This document shows, piece after piece, positions 24,685-33,152 of a DNA stretch of 64,000 nt. The notes under the pieces were generated by a model. That model worked only from the letters and a program-made list of their open reading frames with translations. It did not search any database and was not told the origin of the DNA. The stretch's first letter is position 1. Every line of letters begins with the position of its first letter. Made by a program: the position numbers and the translations under genes. Source of the stretch: Solimonas sp041659605 (GTDB lineage Bacteria > Pseudomonadota > Gammaproteobacteria > Nevskiales > Nevskiaceae); assembly GCA_041659605.1 (NCBI GenBank), contig JBAZXW010000006.1, positions 62,001 through 126,000 of the forward strand. Reading direction: 5' to 3'.

Positions 24685-25869
24685 ATGATCCAGCCCCACG
24701 GCTCCGCCGACATCAACCCCCTCTTCGTCTACGACACCGTGCGCCACCAGGCGCTGGCCAGGGAGGCGGAAAAGCTGCCTTCGCTGCTCGTCAACTCGGC
24801 CGCCGCCGCCAACGCGGTGATGCTCGGCGCCGGTTATTTCAATCCGCTGACCGGCTACATGAACCTGGCCGACTCGCTGTCGGTCGCCGAGAAGATGCGC
24901 ACGACCGCAGGCCTGTTCTGGCCGGTGCCGATCGTCAATCTCACGAAGGAGGCGGGTGTGAAGCCCGGCGCGCGCATCGCGCTGCGCGATCCCAACGTCG
25001 ACGGCAATCCGGTGCTGGCGATCATGGACGTCACGGCGGTCGAGACGGTCAGCGACGAGCAGATCAAGTTCATGGCCGAGAAGATCTTCGGCACGCTCGA
25101 CCCCAAGCACCCGGGCGTCGCGACCTTCACCGATCTGGGCAACACGCTGCTGTCGGGCCCGATCCAGGTGCTGAACTTCAGCTACTTCCCGACCGAGTTC
25201 CCGGACACCTTCCGCACCGCGGTCGAGATCCGCAACGAGATCAAGGAGCGCGGCTGGAACACGGTCGTCGCCTTCCAGACGCGCAACCCGATGCACCGCG
25301 CGCACGAAGAACTGTGCCGCATGGCCAAGGAGCGCCTGCACGCCGACGGCATCGTCATCCACATGCTGCTCGGCCAGCTCAAGCCGGGCGACATCCCGGC
25401 GCCGGTGCGCGACGCCTGCATCCGCAAGATGGTCGAGCTGTACTTCGAGCCGAACACGGTGATGGTCACCGGCTACGGCTTCGACATGCTCTACGCCGGT
25501 CCGCGCGAGGCGGTGCTGCACGCGGTGTTCCGCCAGAACATGGGCGCGACGCACCTGATCGTCGGTCGCGACCATGCGGGCGTCGGCAGCTACTACGGCC
25601 CGTTCGACGCGCAGACGGTCTTCGAGCAGGTGCCCGCGGGCGCGCTCAAGATCCAGATCTTCGGCGCCGACAACACCGCCTGGTCGAAGAAGCTGAACCG
25701 CGTTGTGATGATGCGCGAAGCGCCGGACCACACGCCGCAGGATTTCGTCAATCTGTCCGGCACCGCCGTGCGCGAAATGCTCGGCAAGGGTATCGCCCCG
25801 CCGCCGGAATTCTCGCGCCCGGAAGTCGCCAAGATTCTCAGCGACTATTACCAGAGCATCGGCGGGTAA
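24685..25869 (+). CDS. sat: sulfate adenylyltransferase (ATP sulfurylase)
   Basis: 394 residues. Makes adenosine 5'-phosphosulfate from sulfate and ATP, or runs in reverse in sulfur oxidation. The active-site elements are QTRN (198-201) with HRAH (204-207), and GRDHAGVG in the nucleotide site; the N-terminal PUA-like domain precedes them. This is the single-chain Sat type, not the CysDN heterodimer of enterobacteria. No APS kinase domain is fused, and no aprAB or cys genes lie alongside. The start ATG has only a weak ribosome site. It stands alone between the AAA gene and the convergent cyclase gene. Confidence 0.96.
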   Translation: MIQPHGSADINPLFVYDTVRHQALAREAEKLPSLLVNSAAAANAVMLGAGYFNPLTGYMNLADSLSVAEKMRTTAGLFWPVPIVNLTKEAGVKPGARIALRDPNVDGNPVLAIMDVTAVETVSDEQIKFMAEKIFGTLDPKHPGVATFTDLGNTLLSGPIQVLNFSYFPTEFPDTFRTAVEIRNEIKERGWNTVVAFQTRNPMHRAHEELCRMAKERLHADGIVIHMLLGQLKPGDIPAPVRDACIRKMVELYFEPNTVMVTGYGFDMLYAGPREAVLHAVFRQNMGATHLIVGRDHAGVGSYYGPFDAQTVFEQVPAGALKIQIFGADNTAWSKKLNRVVMMREAPDHTPQDFVNLSGTAVREMLGKGIAPPPEFSRPEVAKILSDYYQSIGG

Positions 25870-25877
25870 AGCCCCAG

Positions 25878-26876
25878 CTATTCGAACCAGGTTTCGAGCC
25901 GGTTGCGGCCTTCGCGCTTGGCCTGGTAAAGCGCCGCATCGGCGTTGCGCGTCAACTCGGCCAGGTCGCGCGTGCTCGGACGCAGCGACGCCAGGCCGAT
26001 GCTGATTGTGAAGCCGATCTCGCGGCCGCCGCCGACCGCGACCCGCTGCTGCGCGACCACTCGGCGAAGGCGCTGGCCAAGTTCGGTCGCCGGCTCCTTG
26101 TTCGCGCGCGGCAGCAGCACGGCGAATTCCTCGCCGCCGACCCGACCGACGATGTCGACCTTGCGCACCTCGCTGGCCAGCGTCCGCGTCAACGCGACGA
26201 TGACGCGGTCGCCGATATCGTGGCCATAGGTGTCGTTGACCTTCTTGAAGCGGTCGATGTCGATCAGCAGCAGCGATAGCGGCTCGGCGAAGCGGCGTGC
26301 GCGCTCGATCTCCAACGCCGCAGCCTCGACGAAGTGCCCGCGGTTGAAGACCCCGGTCAACGGGTCGCGCGTCGCGCGCTCGTACAGACGCTCCTCGCGC
26401 TGCTTGGCTTCGGTGATGTCCTGGAACACTTCGACGAAGCCGAGCAGCTCGCCGGTTTCGGTGCGCACGGAGTCGAGGGCGCTCTGCGCGAGAAACTCCC
26501 CGCTGCTGCGCCGGCGCCGGCGCTGCTCGTCCTTGGAATGACGGTTGGCGCGCACGAATTCGAGCGTCCGCCGCGGCAGGCCGTCGCGGATCGAATCTTC
26601 CGGAAACAGGACTTCGAAGTCCTTGCCGAGGACGTCGCCGCGCGCATAACCGGTGATCAGCTCGGCGCCGCGGTTCCAGCTGCTGATGACGCCGGCGCGG
26701 TCGATCAGATAGATGCCGAAGCCGGTGACGCTGAAGACCATTTCCGAATACTTCTCGGGATTCCGGCGCAGCAGCTGCTCGTGCCGCTCCGGCAGCACAT
26801 CGGCGCTGCCGCCGACGTCCCAGGTGCGCGAGTGCGAGAAGCGGCTCGAATCCGACGAATGGAAACGACTTTGCAT
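25878..26876 (-). CDS. PAS-domain diguanylate cyclase
   Basis: About 332 residues: a PAS domain (EMVFSVTGFGIYLIDRAGVISSW) with its PAC strand (GELLGFVEVFQDITEAK), a short linker, then a GGDEF domain beginning ATRDPLTGVFNRGHF. The signature is GGEEF, with substrate and Mg residues intact (DIDRFKKVNDTYGHDIGD), so c-di-GMP synthesis is expected. No transmembrane segment is seen, so it is probably cytoplasmic with a PAS-bound signal. The start is uncertain: the frame is open to 27089, but ATG 26876 (or 26885) is used here because the divergent rarD gene starts at 26982. No I-site RxxD is obvious just before the signature. Confidence 0.9.
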   Translation of the reverse strand: MQSRFHSSDSSRFSHSRTWDVGGSADVLPERHEQLLRRNPEKYSEMVFSVTGFGIYLIDRAGVISSWNRGAELITGYARGDVLGKDFEVLFPEDSIRDGLPRRTLEFVRANRHSKDEQRRRRRSSGEFLAQSALDSVRTETGELLGFVEVFQDITEAKQREERLYERATRDPLTGVFNRGHFVEAAALEIERARRFAEPLSLLLIDIDRFKKVNDTYGHDIGDRVIVALTRTLASEVRKVDIVGRVGGEEFAVLLPRANKEPATELGQRLRRVVAQQRVAVGGGREIGFTISIGLASLRPSTRDLAELTRNADAALYQAKREGRNRLETWFE

Positions 26877-26981
26877 GCGCCGCATTGTACGCGGCAAGCC
26901 CGGCCGCGCCGTCAGCCTGGGCCACGCAAGCCTGTCGGCAAGCGCGTAGACTGCGCGCCCTTTCCCGCTGCAAGACGTGCC

Positions 26982-27869
26982 ATGCGCCAGGGTCTCGCCG
27001 CCGCCGCTGCCGCCTACCTGATCTGGGGCCTGTTCCCGATCTACTGGAAACTTCTGCAGGCCGTTCCGGCACCGCAGATCATGGCGCACCGGATCGTCTG
27101 GTGCGCGGGCTTCGTCGCGCTGTGGCTGGCGCTGCGCGACGGCTTCGGCTGGCTGCGCACGCTATCGCCGCGCCTGCTCGGTCTGCTGGCCACCAGCGCG
27201 CTGCTGATCGCGCTCAATTGGTGGCTGTACATCTGGGCGGTCAACGCCGGCCACATCGTCGAGACCAGCCTCGGCTACTTCATCAACCCGCTGGTCAGTG
27301 TGCTGATGGGCGTGCTGATCCTGCGCGAGCGGCTCAACCCCGCGCAGTGGCTCGCGGTCGGCATCGCCGCCACCGGCGTGCTGTGGCTGACCTGGCAGTC
27401 CGGCCGGCCGCCATGGATCGCGCTGGCATTGGCGCTGTCCTTCGGCAGCTACGGATTGATCCGCAAGGTCGCCGTCGTGCCCGCGGTGCGCGGACTCGCC
27501 GTCGAAAGCGGCCTGCTGTTCCTGCCCGCGCTGGCCTTCCTGCTGTGGTCGGAAAGCCATGGCAGCGGCAGCTTCGGGCACATATCGCTGCGCACCGACG
27601 CGCTGTTCGTGACCAGCGGCCTGGTCACGGCATTGCCGCTGGTACTGTTCGCGATCGGCGCGCGCCGCATCCCGCTGTCGATGGTCGGCCTGCTGCAATA
27701 CCTCGCGCCGAGCCTGCAGCTGGCCTGCGGCGTGTTCCTGTTCGGCGAAGTCTTCACGCAAAGCCAGGCCATCGGCTTCGGCTGCATCTGGCTCGCACTC
27801 GGCGTCTACGCCGGCGACAGCCTGTGGCGCGTGCGCCGGTCGGTGTCGATGACGCCCGTGCGCGCCTGA
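26982..27869 (+). CDS. rarD: EamA-family transporter RarD
   Basis: 295 residues and ten predicted membrane helices in the EamA/drug-metabolite transporter fold. The N-terminal AAAAYLIWGLFPIYWKLLQ and the HRIVWC segment are the RarD signature, and NWWLYIWAVNAGHIVETSLGYFINPL is nearly universal in RarD. Its transport substrate is not established in the family. The start ATG at 26982 is chosen because RarD proteins begin a few residues before the first helix. It is divergent from the diguanylate cyclase gene. Confidence 0.93.
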   Translation: MRQGLAAAAAAYLIWGLFPIYWKLLQAVPAPQIMAHRIVWCAGFVALWLALRDGFGWLRTLSPRLLGLLATSALLIALNWWLYIWAVNAGHIVETSLGYFINPLVSVLMGVLILRERLNPAQWLAVGIAATGVLWLTWQSGRPPWIALALALSFGSYGLIRKVAVVPAVRGLAVESGLLFLPALAFLLWSESHGSGSFGHISLRTDALFVTSGLVTALPLVLFAIGARRIPLSMVGLLQYLAPSLQLACGVFLFGEVFTQSQAIGFGCIWLALGVYAGDSLWRVRRSVSMTPVRA

Positions 27870-27888
27870 CGCCCGCCGGGATTGCCCG

Positions 27889-27945
27889 AGCCTCTCTCTC
27901 CCTCGCACCCGGGGAGAGCTGGGGTGAGGGGGAACGCCGGCAACA
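27889..27945. repeat. intergenic GGGGAGAGCTGGGGTGAGGG-type repeat
   Basis: CCTCTCTCTCCCTCGCACCC is followed by GGGGAGAGCTGGGGTGAGGG. The two halves are partly complementary (CTCTCCC with GGGAGAG) and form a hairpin just after rarD. Elements of this CCCTCACCCC / CTCTCCC type are common between genes in Xanthomonadaceae and Betaproteobacteria. Confidence 0.6.
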
Positions 27946-28031
27946 CCCCACAATAGTGATCGGCGTTGCGCGCGAGGGGTTTTTCTACAGGCTCGCTAGA
28001 CGACCTCATCATCTCCAGCAAAGGACGTTCT

Positions 28032-28550
28032 GTGACCCTTGCCACCATCATTACCGTCTCCGACTTCGGTGCCTTGGTTGAAGGTGCGTTTCAACCGGAG
28101 AGTCCGGTTGTTTCATCTTCTGAATCCGATCTCGGGGAGCCGCTGCAACGCTTTGCGACTCCAGTAGAGATCCTGGCCAAGGCTGCGTATTGCGCCGAGG
28201 CTGGGATTCACAACTATGCCTTTGGCCTTTGGTATCCCTCCATGAAGGGCCGGGTGCTCGAGCGGCAGGTAACTCTTGATCCGCCTCGCGAAGGCAAGTC
28301 ATTTCGCTACTCGCTGAGCGGCTGGGGCATCATCCACCTGCACCTGTATTTCACGCGCCCCAACATACTTCAATGCAGAGTTGTCGTGAATTCCGAGGCG
28401 CGCGCCAAGTCACGCCAGGATCGCCATCCTGAACTGGGCGCGACGTCAGAGTGGGACTGGCGTGTGGTAGAGACATACGCATTTAGACTTTCTCGCAGGC
28501 TCGCATCCATGGGGCGTACCGCGCCTGTCATCCAATCGGGTAAGGGCTGA
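28032..28550 (+). CDS. hypothetical protein, orphan insertion
   Basis: 172 residues from a GTG start preceded by AAGGA with 6 nt spacing. I recognise no family. The sequence looks soluble and mixed alpha/beta, with an aromatic middle (HNYAFGLWYPSMKGRVLE) and a basic C-terminus. By eye its codons are less GC-rich than those of its neighbours, and it follows a dispersed repeat, both signs of acquisition. The larger frame begins at 27966 with TTG. The function is unknown. Confidence 0.5.
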   Translation: MTLATIITVSDFGALVEGAFQPESPVVSSSESDLGEPLQRFATPVEILAKAAYCAEAGIHNYAFGLWYPSMKGRVLERQVTLDPPREGKSFRYSLSGWGIIHLHLYFTRPNILQCRVVVNSEARAKSRQDRHPELGATSEWDWRVVETYAFRLSRRLASMGRTAPVIQSGKG

Positions 28551-28614
28551 CTTTTAATCAGCGCCCGCATCCACAGGTCGCGAAAGCAGAGCGGACGCGA
28601 ATCCGCGGTCAATC

Positions 28615-29877
28615 TCAAATCGCTTCGATCAGCGCCAGCAGGCGGTCGCGTGCGCCGCGGTTGGCGGCGACGGCGGCTTGTCCTGCCCGACCCATCGCCT
28701 CGCGCCGCTCGCCATCGGCGAGCAGGGCCGATACCGCGGCGGCAAGTCCATCCGCGTCGGTTTGCTGTCCGCCGCCGGCTTCGAGCAGCAGGTCGCGCGC
28801 GGCGATGAAGTTGTGCATGTGCGGACCGAACAGCACGGGCTTGGCGAGTTGCGCCGGTTCCAGCACGTTGTGGCCGCCGACCGGCACCAGCGAGCCGCCG
28901 ACGAAGGCGACATCCGCCGCGGCGAAGTACATGAACATCTCGCCCATGCTGTCGCCGAGCAGGACGGACACCGTCGCTCCAGCGTCCGCGGTCGTGGTCA
29001 GCTGGCTGCGGCGCGCATGAGAAACACCGCTCTTCTCGATCAACCGGGCAACGGCGTCGAAGCGCTGCGGGTGGCGAGGCACCAGGATCAGCAGCGCGTC
29101 GGGCCGTGAGGCCAGCAGCTGGCGATGCGCGGCGAGCACGGCCTCTTCCTCTCCTTCATGCGTGCTGGCGGCGACCCACACTGCACGCTGCGCGCCGAGG
29201 CCTTCGCGCAGCGTACGCCCGGCGGCAATCTGCGCATCGGGCACGGCCTGGTCGAACTTGATGTTGCCCATGGTGCTGACGCGCGCCGCCGGCGCACCGA
29301 GGTCGCGAAAGCGCTGGGCATCGGCGTCGCTCTGCGCCGCGACGTGCGTGCAGTCGGCGAGCGTCGCCGCGGCAAAGCCGCGCACGCGGCCGTAGCCTTT
29401 GAAGGAGCGCGGCGACAGGCGCGCATTGGCGATGATCAACGGCACTCGCCGGCGCGCCAGCGCGCGGAACAGGTTGGGCCACAACTCGGTCTCCATCACG
29501 ACGACGCGCTGCGGTCGCATGCGGCCGAGGAAGCGGGCGACGACGTCGGGCAGGTCGTAGGGCGCATAGACGTGCACGACCTGGTCGCCGAGCGCTTCGC
29601 GTACGCGCGCCGATCCGGTCGGCGTCGTCGTCGTCACCAGCACGCGACCCTTGCCATGGCGCTCAATCAGCGCGCGGATCAGCGGCAGCGCCGCCAGCGA
29701 TTCGCCGACCGAGACCGCGTGCACCCACACCGCCACCGGCTGTGCCGGGCTCGGCACAAAACCGAAGCGCTCGCCGATGCGATGGCGATAGTCGGCCAGT
29801 TCGCGCGAGCGCCACAGTAGGCGCAGCAGCACGAAGGGCGTGAGCAGGTACAGCAGGACCGTGTAGACGATGCGCAT
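28615..29877 (-). CDS. waaA: 3-deoxy-D-manno-octulosonic acid (Kdo) transferase
   Basis: 420 residues, the normal size of WaaA/KdtA, which adds Kdo from CMP-Kdo to lipid IVA at the inner membrane. There is an N-terminal membrane anchor (IVYTVLLYLLTPFVLLRLLW), then the acceptor-side motif GERFGF (catalytic Glu) and WVHAVSVGESLAALPLI. The GT-B C-terminal nucleotide-sugar motif is VGGSLVPVGGHNVLEPA. It is divergent from the lipid A acyltransferase gene at 29933, so the two lipid A steps share an upstream region of about 55 bp. Confidence 0.95.
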   Translation of the reverse strand: MRIVYTVLLYLLTPFVLLRLLWRSRELADYRHRIGERFGFVPSPAQPVAVWVHAVSVGESLAALPLIRALIERHGKGRVLVTTTTPTGSARVREALGDQVVHVYAPYDLPDVVARFLGRMRPQRVVVMETELWPNLFRALARRRVPLIIANARLSPRSFKGYGRVRGFAAATLADCTHVAAQSDADAQRFRDLGAPAARVSTMGNIKFDQAVPDAQIAAGRTLREGLGAQRAVWVAASTHEGEEEAVLAAHRQLLASRPDALLILVPRHPQRFDAVARLIEKSGVSHARRSQLTTTADAGATVSVLLGDSMGEMFMYFAAADVAFVGGSLVPVGGHNVLEPAQLAKPVLFGPHMHNFIAARDLLLEAGGGQQTDADGLAAAVSALLADGERREAMGRAGQAAVAANRGARDRLLALIEAI

Positions 29878-29932
29878 CGGAACAGCGTAGCAGCCCGTCG
29901 GGCTTTGCCGCCGCGACCGCTACAATTCACGG

Positions 29933-30847
29933 ATGGCCGCGCCCGCGTTCGAAGCCGCTCTTCTGCACCCTCGCCATTGGCCGACCTGGCTGGCGGTCGG
30001 CTGCGTGTGGCTGTTGAGCTGGCTGCCGATTCCGCTGCAGATGGCGCTGGGCGCCGGACTGGGCCGGCTCGCCGGGCGCCTGCTCAAGCGCCGCCGCGCG
30101 GTCGTCCGCGTGAACCTCAGCGTCGCCTTTCCCGATCTGCCGCCGGTCGAGCGGGAGCGACAGGTCAGCCGGCATTTCGCCGAGATGGGCAAGGGCGTAT
30201 TCGAGACCGCGCTGGCGTGGTTCGCGCCGGACTGGCGCCTGCGCCGGCTCGGCGAGGTGATCGGCCTCGACCATCTGCGCGCGGCGACGGCGGACGGCTC
30301 CGGCCTGTTGCTGCTCACCGGGCATTTCACGACGCTGGAACTGGGCGCGCGCTTCCTGGCCCTGGCCGGCGTGCGCTTCCACGCGATGTATCGCCCGTAC
30401 AACAACGCGGTGATGGATTACCTGATGCATCACTGGCGCGAAGGCCGCTCCGGCCTGCCGGCGCTGGCGCGCAACGATTTGCGTCCGCTGGTGCGCGCGC
30501 TGCGCGGCGGCCACGCGATCTGGTACGCGCCGGACCAGACGCTGGACAAGAAACTCAGCGTGCACGCGCCTTTCTTTGGCGTGCCGGTGCGCACGATCAC
30601 GGCGACCGCGCGTCTGGCGCAGATGGGGCGGGCGAAAGTCGTGCCCTACTTCCCGCAGCGCATCGGCGCCCGCTATCGCGTGCGCATCCTGCCGGCCCTA
30701 GCCGAGTTCCCGGCCGGCGACGACGTCGCCGACGCGACGCGCATCAATCGGGTGATCGAAGACGGCATTGCGCTGGCGCCGCTGCAGTATTTCTGGGTGC
30801 ACAAGCGCTTCAAGGGCCTGCCGCCGGGGATACCGCGGCTGTATTGA
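29933..30847 (+). CDS. lpxL: lipid A biosynthesis lauroyl/acyl acyltransferase (LpxL/HtrB family)
   Basis: 304 residues. An N-terminal membrane helix (LAVGCVWLLSWLPIPLQMAL) is followed by the catalytic HxxxxE motif in TGHFTTLELGARFLA, the MYRPYNN segment, and YAPDQTLD, which fits the family's second conserved block. It transfers a secondary acyl chain from acyl-ACP to Kdo-lipid A. It is divergent from waaA. A TACAAT hexamer lies only 6 nt before the ATG, so the transcript could be nearly leaderless if that is the -10 box. LpxL and LpxM cannot be told apart with certainty. Confidence 0.93.
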   Translation: MAAPAFEAALLHPRHWPTWLAVGCVWLLSWLPIPLQMALGAGLGRLAGRLLKRRRAVVRVNLSVAFPDLPPVERERQVSRHFAEMGKGVFETALAWFAPDWRLRRLGEVIGLDHLRAATADGSGLLLLTGHFTTLELGARFLALAGVRFHAMYRPYNNAVMDYLMHHWREGRSGLPALARNDLRPLVRALRGGHAIWYAPDQTLDKKLSVHAPFFGVPVRTITATARLAQMGRAKVVPYFPQRIGARYRVRILPALAEFPAGDDVADATRINRVIEDGIALAPLQYFWVHKRFKGLPPGIPRLY

Positions 30848-30944
30848 AACCGCTCCCGCTCAGGGTTTACCCGAAGGATTCGGGGCATCGAACTGCTATA
30901 GTTCCGTCAATCCGAAACACTGTTCGCTACAGGGGGTTTCACGC

Positions 30945-31934
30945 ATGTCCGCGCTTCGCCGCATTGCCGCTCTCGCCGCGGTCCTGGTCCTGTCGCCCGC
31001 AGCCTTTGCGGAGAGCGTTTCCACGCAAGCCCAGGCGCTGATCGAGCAAGGCAAGGCCGGCGACGCGCTGCAGTTGCTGGACAAGCACCTCGGCAAGAAT
31101 CCGCAGGATGCCGAGGCGCGCTTCATGCGCGGCCTGGCGCTGGTGCGGCTCGAGCGCACCAAGGACGCGATCCGCGTGTTCGCCGACCTGACGCGCGACT
31201 ATCCGCAGCTGCCGGAGCCGTACAACAATCTCGCCGTGCTCTACGCCGGCCAGGGCGATTACGAGAAAGCGCGCGATGCGCTCGAAGCGGCGCTGGCGAC
31301 GCACCCGAGCTACGCGACCGCGCACGAGAACCTCGGCGACATCTACGCCGCCCTCGCCGGCGCCGCCTACAACCGCGCGCTCGCGCTCGACGAATCCAAT
31401 CAGATGCTGCGCCGCAAGCTGTCGCTGATCAATCAGCTCGACAGCAGCGCCGCGGCGGTCAGCGAGTCCACCGTGGCGGTCCGGCCGCAGGCGATGACCC
31501 CCGCCGTTGCCGCGGCGCCAGTCAGTACGCCGGCACCCGCTGCGGCCGCTGCCCCCGCGCCGCCACCGGCTCCGGCCGCGACCGTCGACGCCGACACGCG
31601 CGCGGCGCTGCAACGCGTGATCGACGCCTGGACCGCAGCCTGGGCGAAGCAGGACCTGAATGCCTACTTCGCCGCCTACGCGGAAACCTTCGTGCCGGAA
31701 GCCGGGCTGTCGCGCAGCGCCTGGGAAGCCCAGCGCCGCGACCGCATCAGCAAGCCCAAGCGCATCGGCGTCACCGCCAAGGATCTGCAGTTCAAGGCCG
31801 CCGGCGAGAACCAGGTGCAGGTGAGCTTCCGCCAGTCATACGAGTCCGACACCTTCGCCGATGTCACCGCCAAGGCCGTCGACATGACCCTGACTGCGGG
31901 CGGATGGAAGATCGTCCGTGAGTACGCACGCTGA
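30945..31934 (+). CDS. secreted TPR protein with C-terminal NTF2-like (Cds6-type) domain
   Basis: 329 residues. Signal peptide IAALAAVLVLSPAAFA, then about three TPR units (30-150: QALIEQGKAGDALQLLDKHL, LARARFM-like repeats, YNNLAVLYAGQGDYEKA). An Ala/Pro-rich linker (about 180-215) leads to an NTF2-like domain (VIDAWTAAWAKQDLNAYFAA to GGWKIVREYA), as at the end of Cds6-family L,D-transpeptidases. AGGGGG lies 8 nt before the start. The next gene encodes an L,D-transpeptidase with the same tail domain and begins within about 20 bp, so the two proteins probably act together in the periplasm. The exact role is unknown. Confidence 0.82.
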   Translation: MSALRRIAALAAVLVLSPAAFAESVSTQAQALIEQGKAGDALQLLDKHLGKNPQDAEARFMRGLALVRLERTKDAIRVFADLTRDYPQLPEPYNNLAVLYAGQGDYEKARDALEAALATHPSYATAHENLGDIYAALAGAAYNRALALDESNQMLRRKLSLINQLDSSAAAVSESTVAVRPQAMTPAVAAAPVSTPAPAAAAAPAPPPAPAATVDADTRAALQRVIDAWTAAWAKQDLNAYFAAYAETFVPEAGLSRSAWEAQRRDRISKPKRIGVTAKDLQFKAAGENQVQVSFRQSYESDTFADVTAKAVDMTLTAGGWKIVREYAR

Positions 31935-31953
31935 GGGCCGCTGCAGTTTGGCA

Positions 31954-33135
31954 ATGACCGCCTCGATACGGGCACGGACGCTCGCAGGACTCGCCGCCGC
32001 AGTCTTCGCCGGAATCTCCGCTGCACAGCAAGGACCCGAGCAGCAGTTCAACGCGGCGGTGGACCTGCTGCGCGCCGGGCGCTCCGGCGATGCGCTGTCG
32101 GCGCTGGAATCGCTGACGCACAAGGAACCCACGTTCCGCCTCGGCCAGCTGTTCTATGGCGAGCTGCTCGCCGCGCTGTCCGGCACGCGCCGCGACATCC
32201 TGATCCCGGAAAGCCCCGATGCCGATCCGCGGCTGCGCGACCTGGCCGACGAAGCGCGCGTGCGACTGGCCGGCGAGAGGGCGATGCCGGCGCCGGGCAT
32301 GGTGCCCAGTTCGGTGCTGCAGCTGTCGGAGGGCTTCGAGCACGCCATCGTCGTCGACCTACCCAGGGCACGGCTGTACGTGGTCAAGAACGACGGCGGC
32401 GCGCTGCATGTCGAGCGCCACCATTACGCCGCGATGGGTCGCAACGGCTACGGCAAGCAGACCGCCGGCGATCTGCGCACTCCGGTCGGCCTCTACCACG
32501 TCACCCACTGGATCGGCGATCAGGCCCTGCCGGAACTCTACGGCACCGGCGCGCTGCCGCTGGACTATCCGAATCCCTGGGACATGCTCAGGAAGCGCAC
32601 CGGCTCGGGCATCTGGCTGCACGGCGTGCCACGCGATACCTACAGCCGTCCGCCGCGCTCGAGCGAGGGCTGCGTGACGATGGCCAACGCCGATCTCGAA
32701 GCGCTGCGCGGTTTCGTCAGGTTCGGCCGCACGCCGGTGCTGCTCAGCGACCAGCTCGACTGGGTGCCGGCCTCGTCCGTCGAGCCGCTGCGCGACAGTT
32801 TCCTCAAGCGCATCGAGGACTGGCGGCGCAAATGGTCGGGCAAGGACACCGAAGGCTATCTGGCCTATTACGCGGACGACTTCAGCGTCGACGGCATGGA
32901 CCGCAAGGGCTTCGCCGCGCACAAGCGGCGCGTCAACGCGTCGAAGAAATTCATCGACGTGCGCCTGAGCGACCTCAGCCTGTTCAAATATCCGGGTGCC
33001 GGCGACGACATCTTCCTCGCCGAGTTCCAGATGGAATACAGCTCGGACAACTTCGCGGTGACGACACGCAAGGACCAGTTCTGGCGCCGCAACGGCTCCG
33101 GCAGTTGGCAGATCGTCCGCGAAGTCAATCAGTAG
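31954..33135 (+). CDS. L,D-transpeptidase (YkuD) with C-terminal NTF2-like domain
   Basis: 393 residues. After a signal peptide (ARTLAGLAAAVFAGISAA) comes a short helical region, then the YkuD domain with SGIWLHGVPRD and SSEGCVTM, giving the catalytic His/Ser-x-Gly-Cys site. A C-terminal NTF2-like domain follows (WSGKDTEGYLAYYADDFSVD to GSWQIVREVN). YkuD enzymes form 3-3 peptidoglycan crosslinks or attach proteins to it; some cleave such bonds. The start is not certain: GTG 31918 overlaps the upstream gene, ATG 31954 gives a cleaner signal peptide. It forms an operon with the TPR protein. Confidence 0.88.
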   Translation: MTASIRARTLAGLAAAVFAGISAAQQGPEQQFNAAVDLLRAGRSGDALSALESLTHKEPTFRLGQLFYGELLAALSGTRRDILIPESPDADPRLRDLADEARVRLAGERAMPAPGMVPSSVLQLSEGFEHAIVVDLPRARLYVVKNDGGALHVERHHYAAMGRNGYGKQTAGDLRTPVGLYHVTHWIGDQALPELYGTGALPLDYPNPWDMLRKRTGSGIWLHGVPRDTYSRPPRSSEGCVTMANADLEALRGFVRFGRTPVLLSDQLDWVPASSVEPLRDSFLKRIEDWRRKWSGKDTEGYLAYYADDFSVDGMDRKGFAAHKRRVNASKKFIDVRLSDLSLFKYPGAGDDIFLAEFQMEYSSDNFAVTTRKDQFWRRNGSGSWQIVREVNQ

Positions 33136-33152
33136 TTGCGTTGTAGGCGCGC

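Noticed and set aside
22921..27072. Very long minus-strand open frame (1383 codons)
   Set aside because: It runs antisense to the AAA, sat and cyclase genes with Arg/Ala-rich, family-less sequence; a product of GC-rich codon bias.
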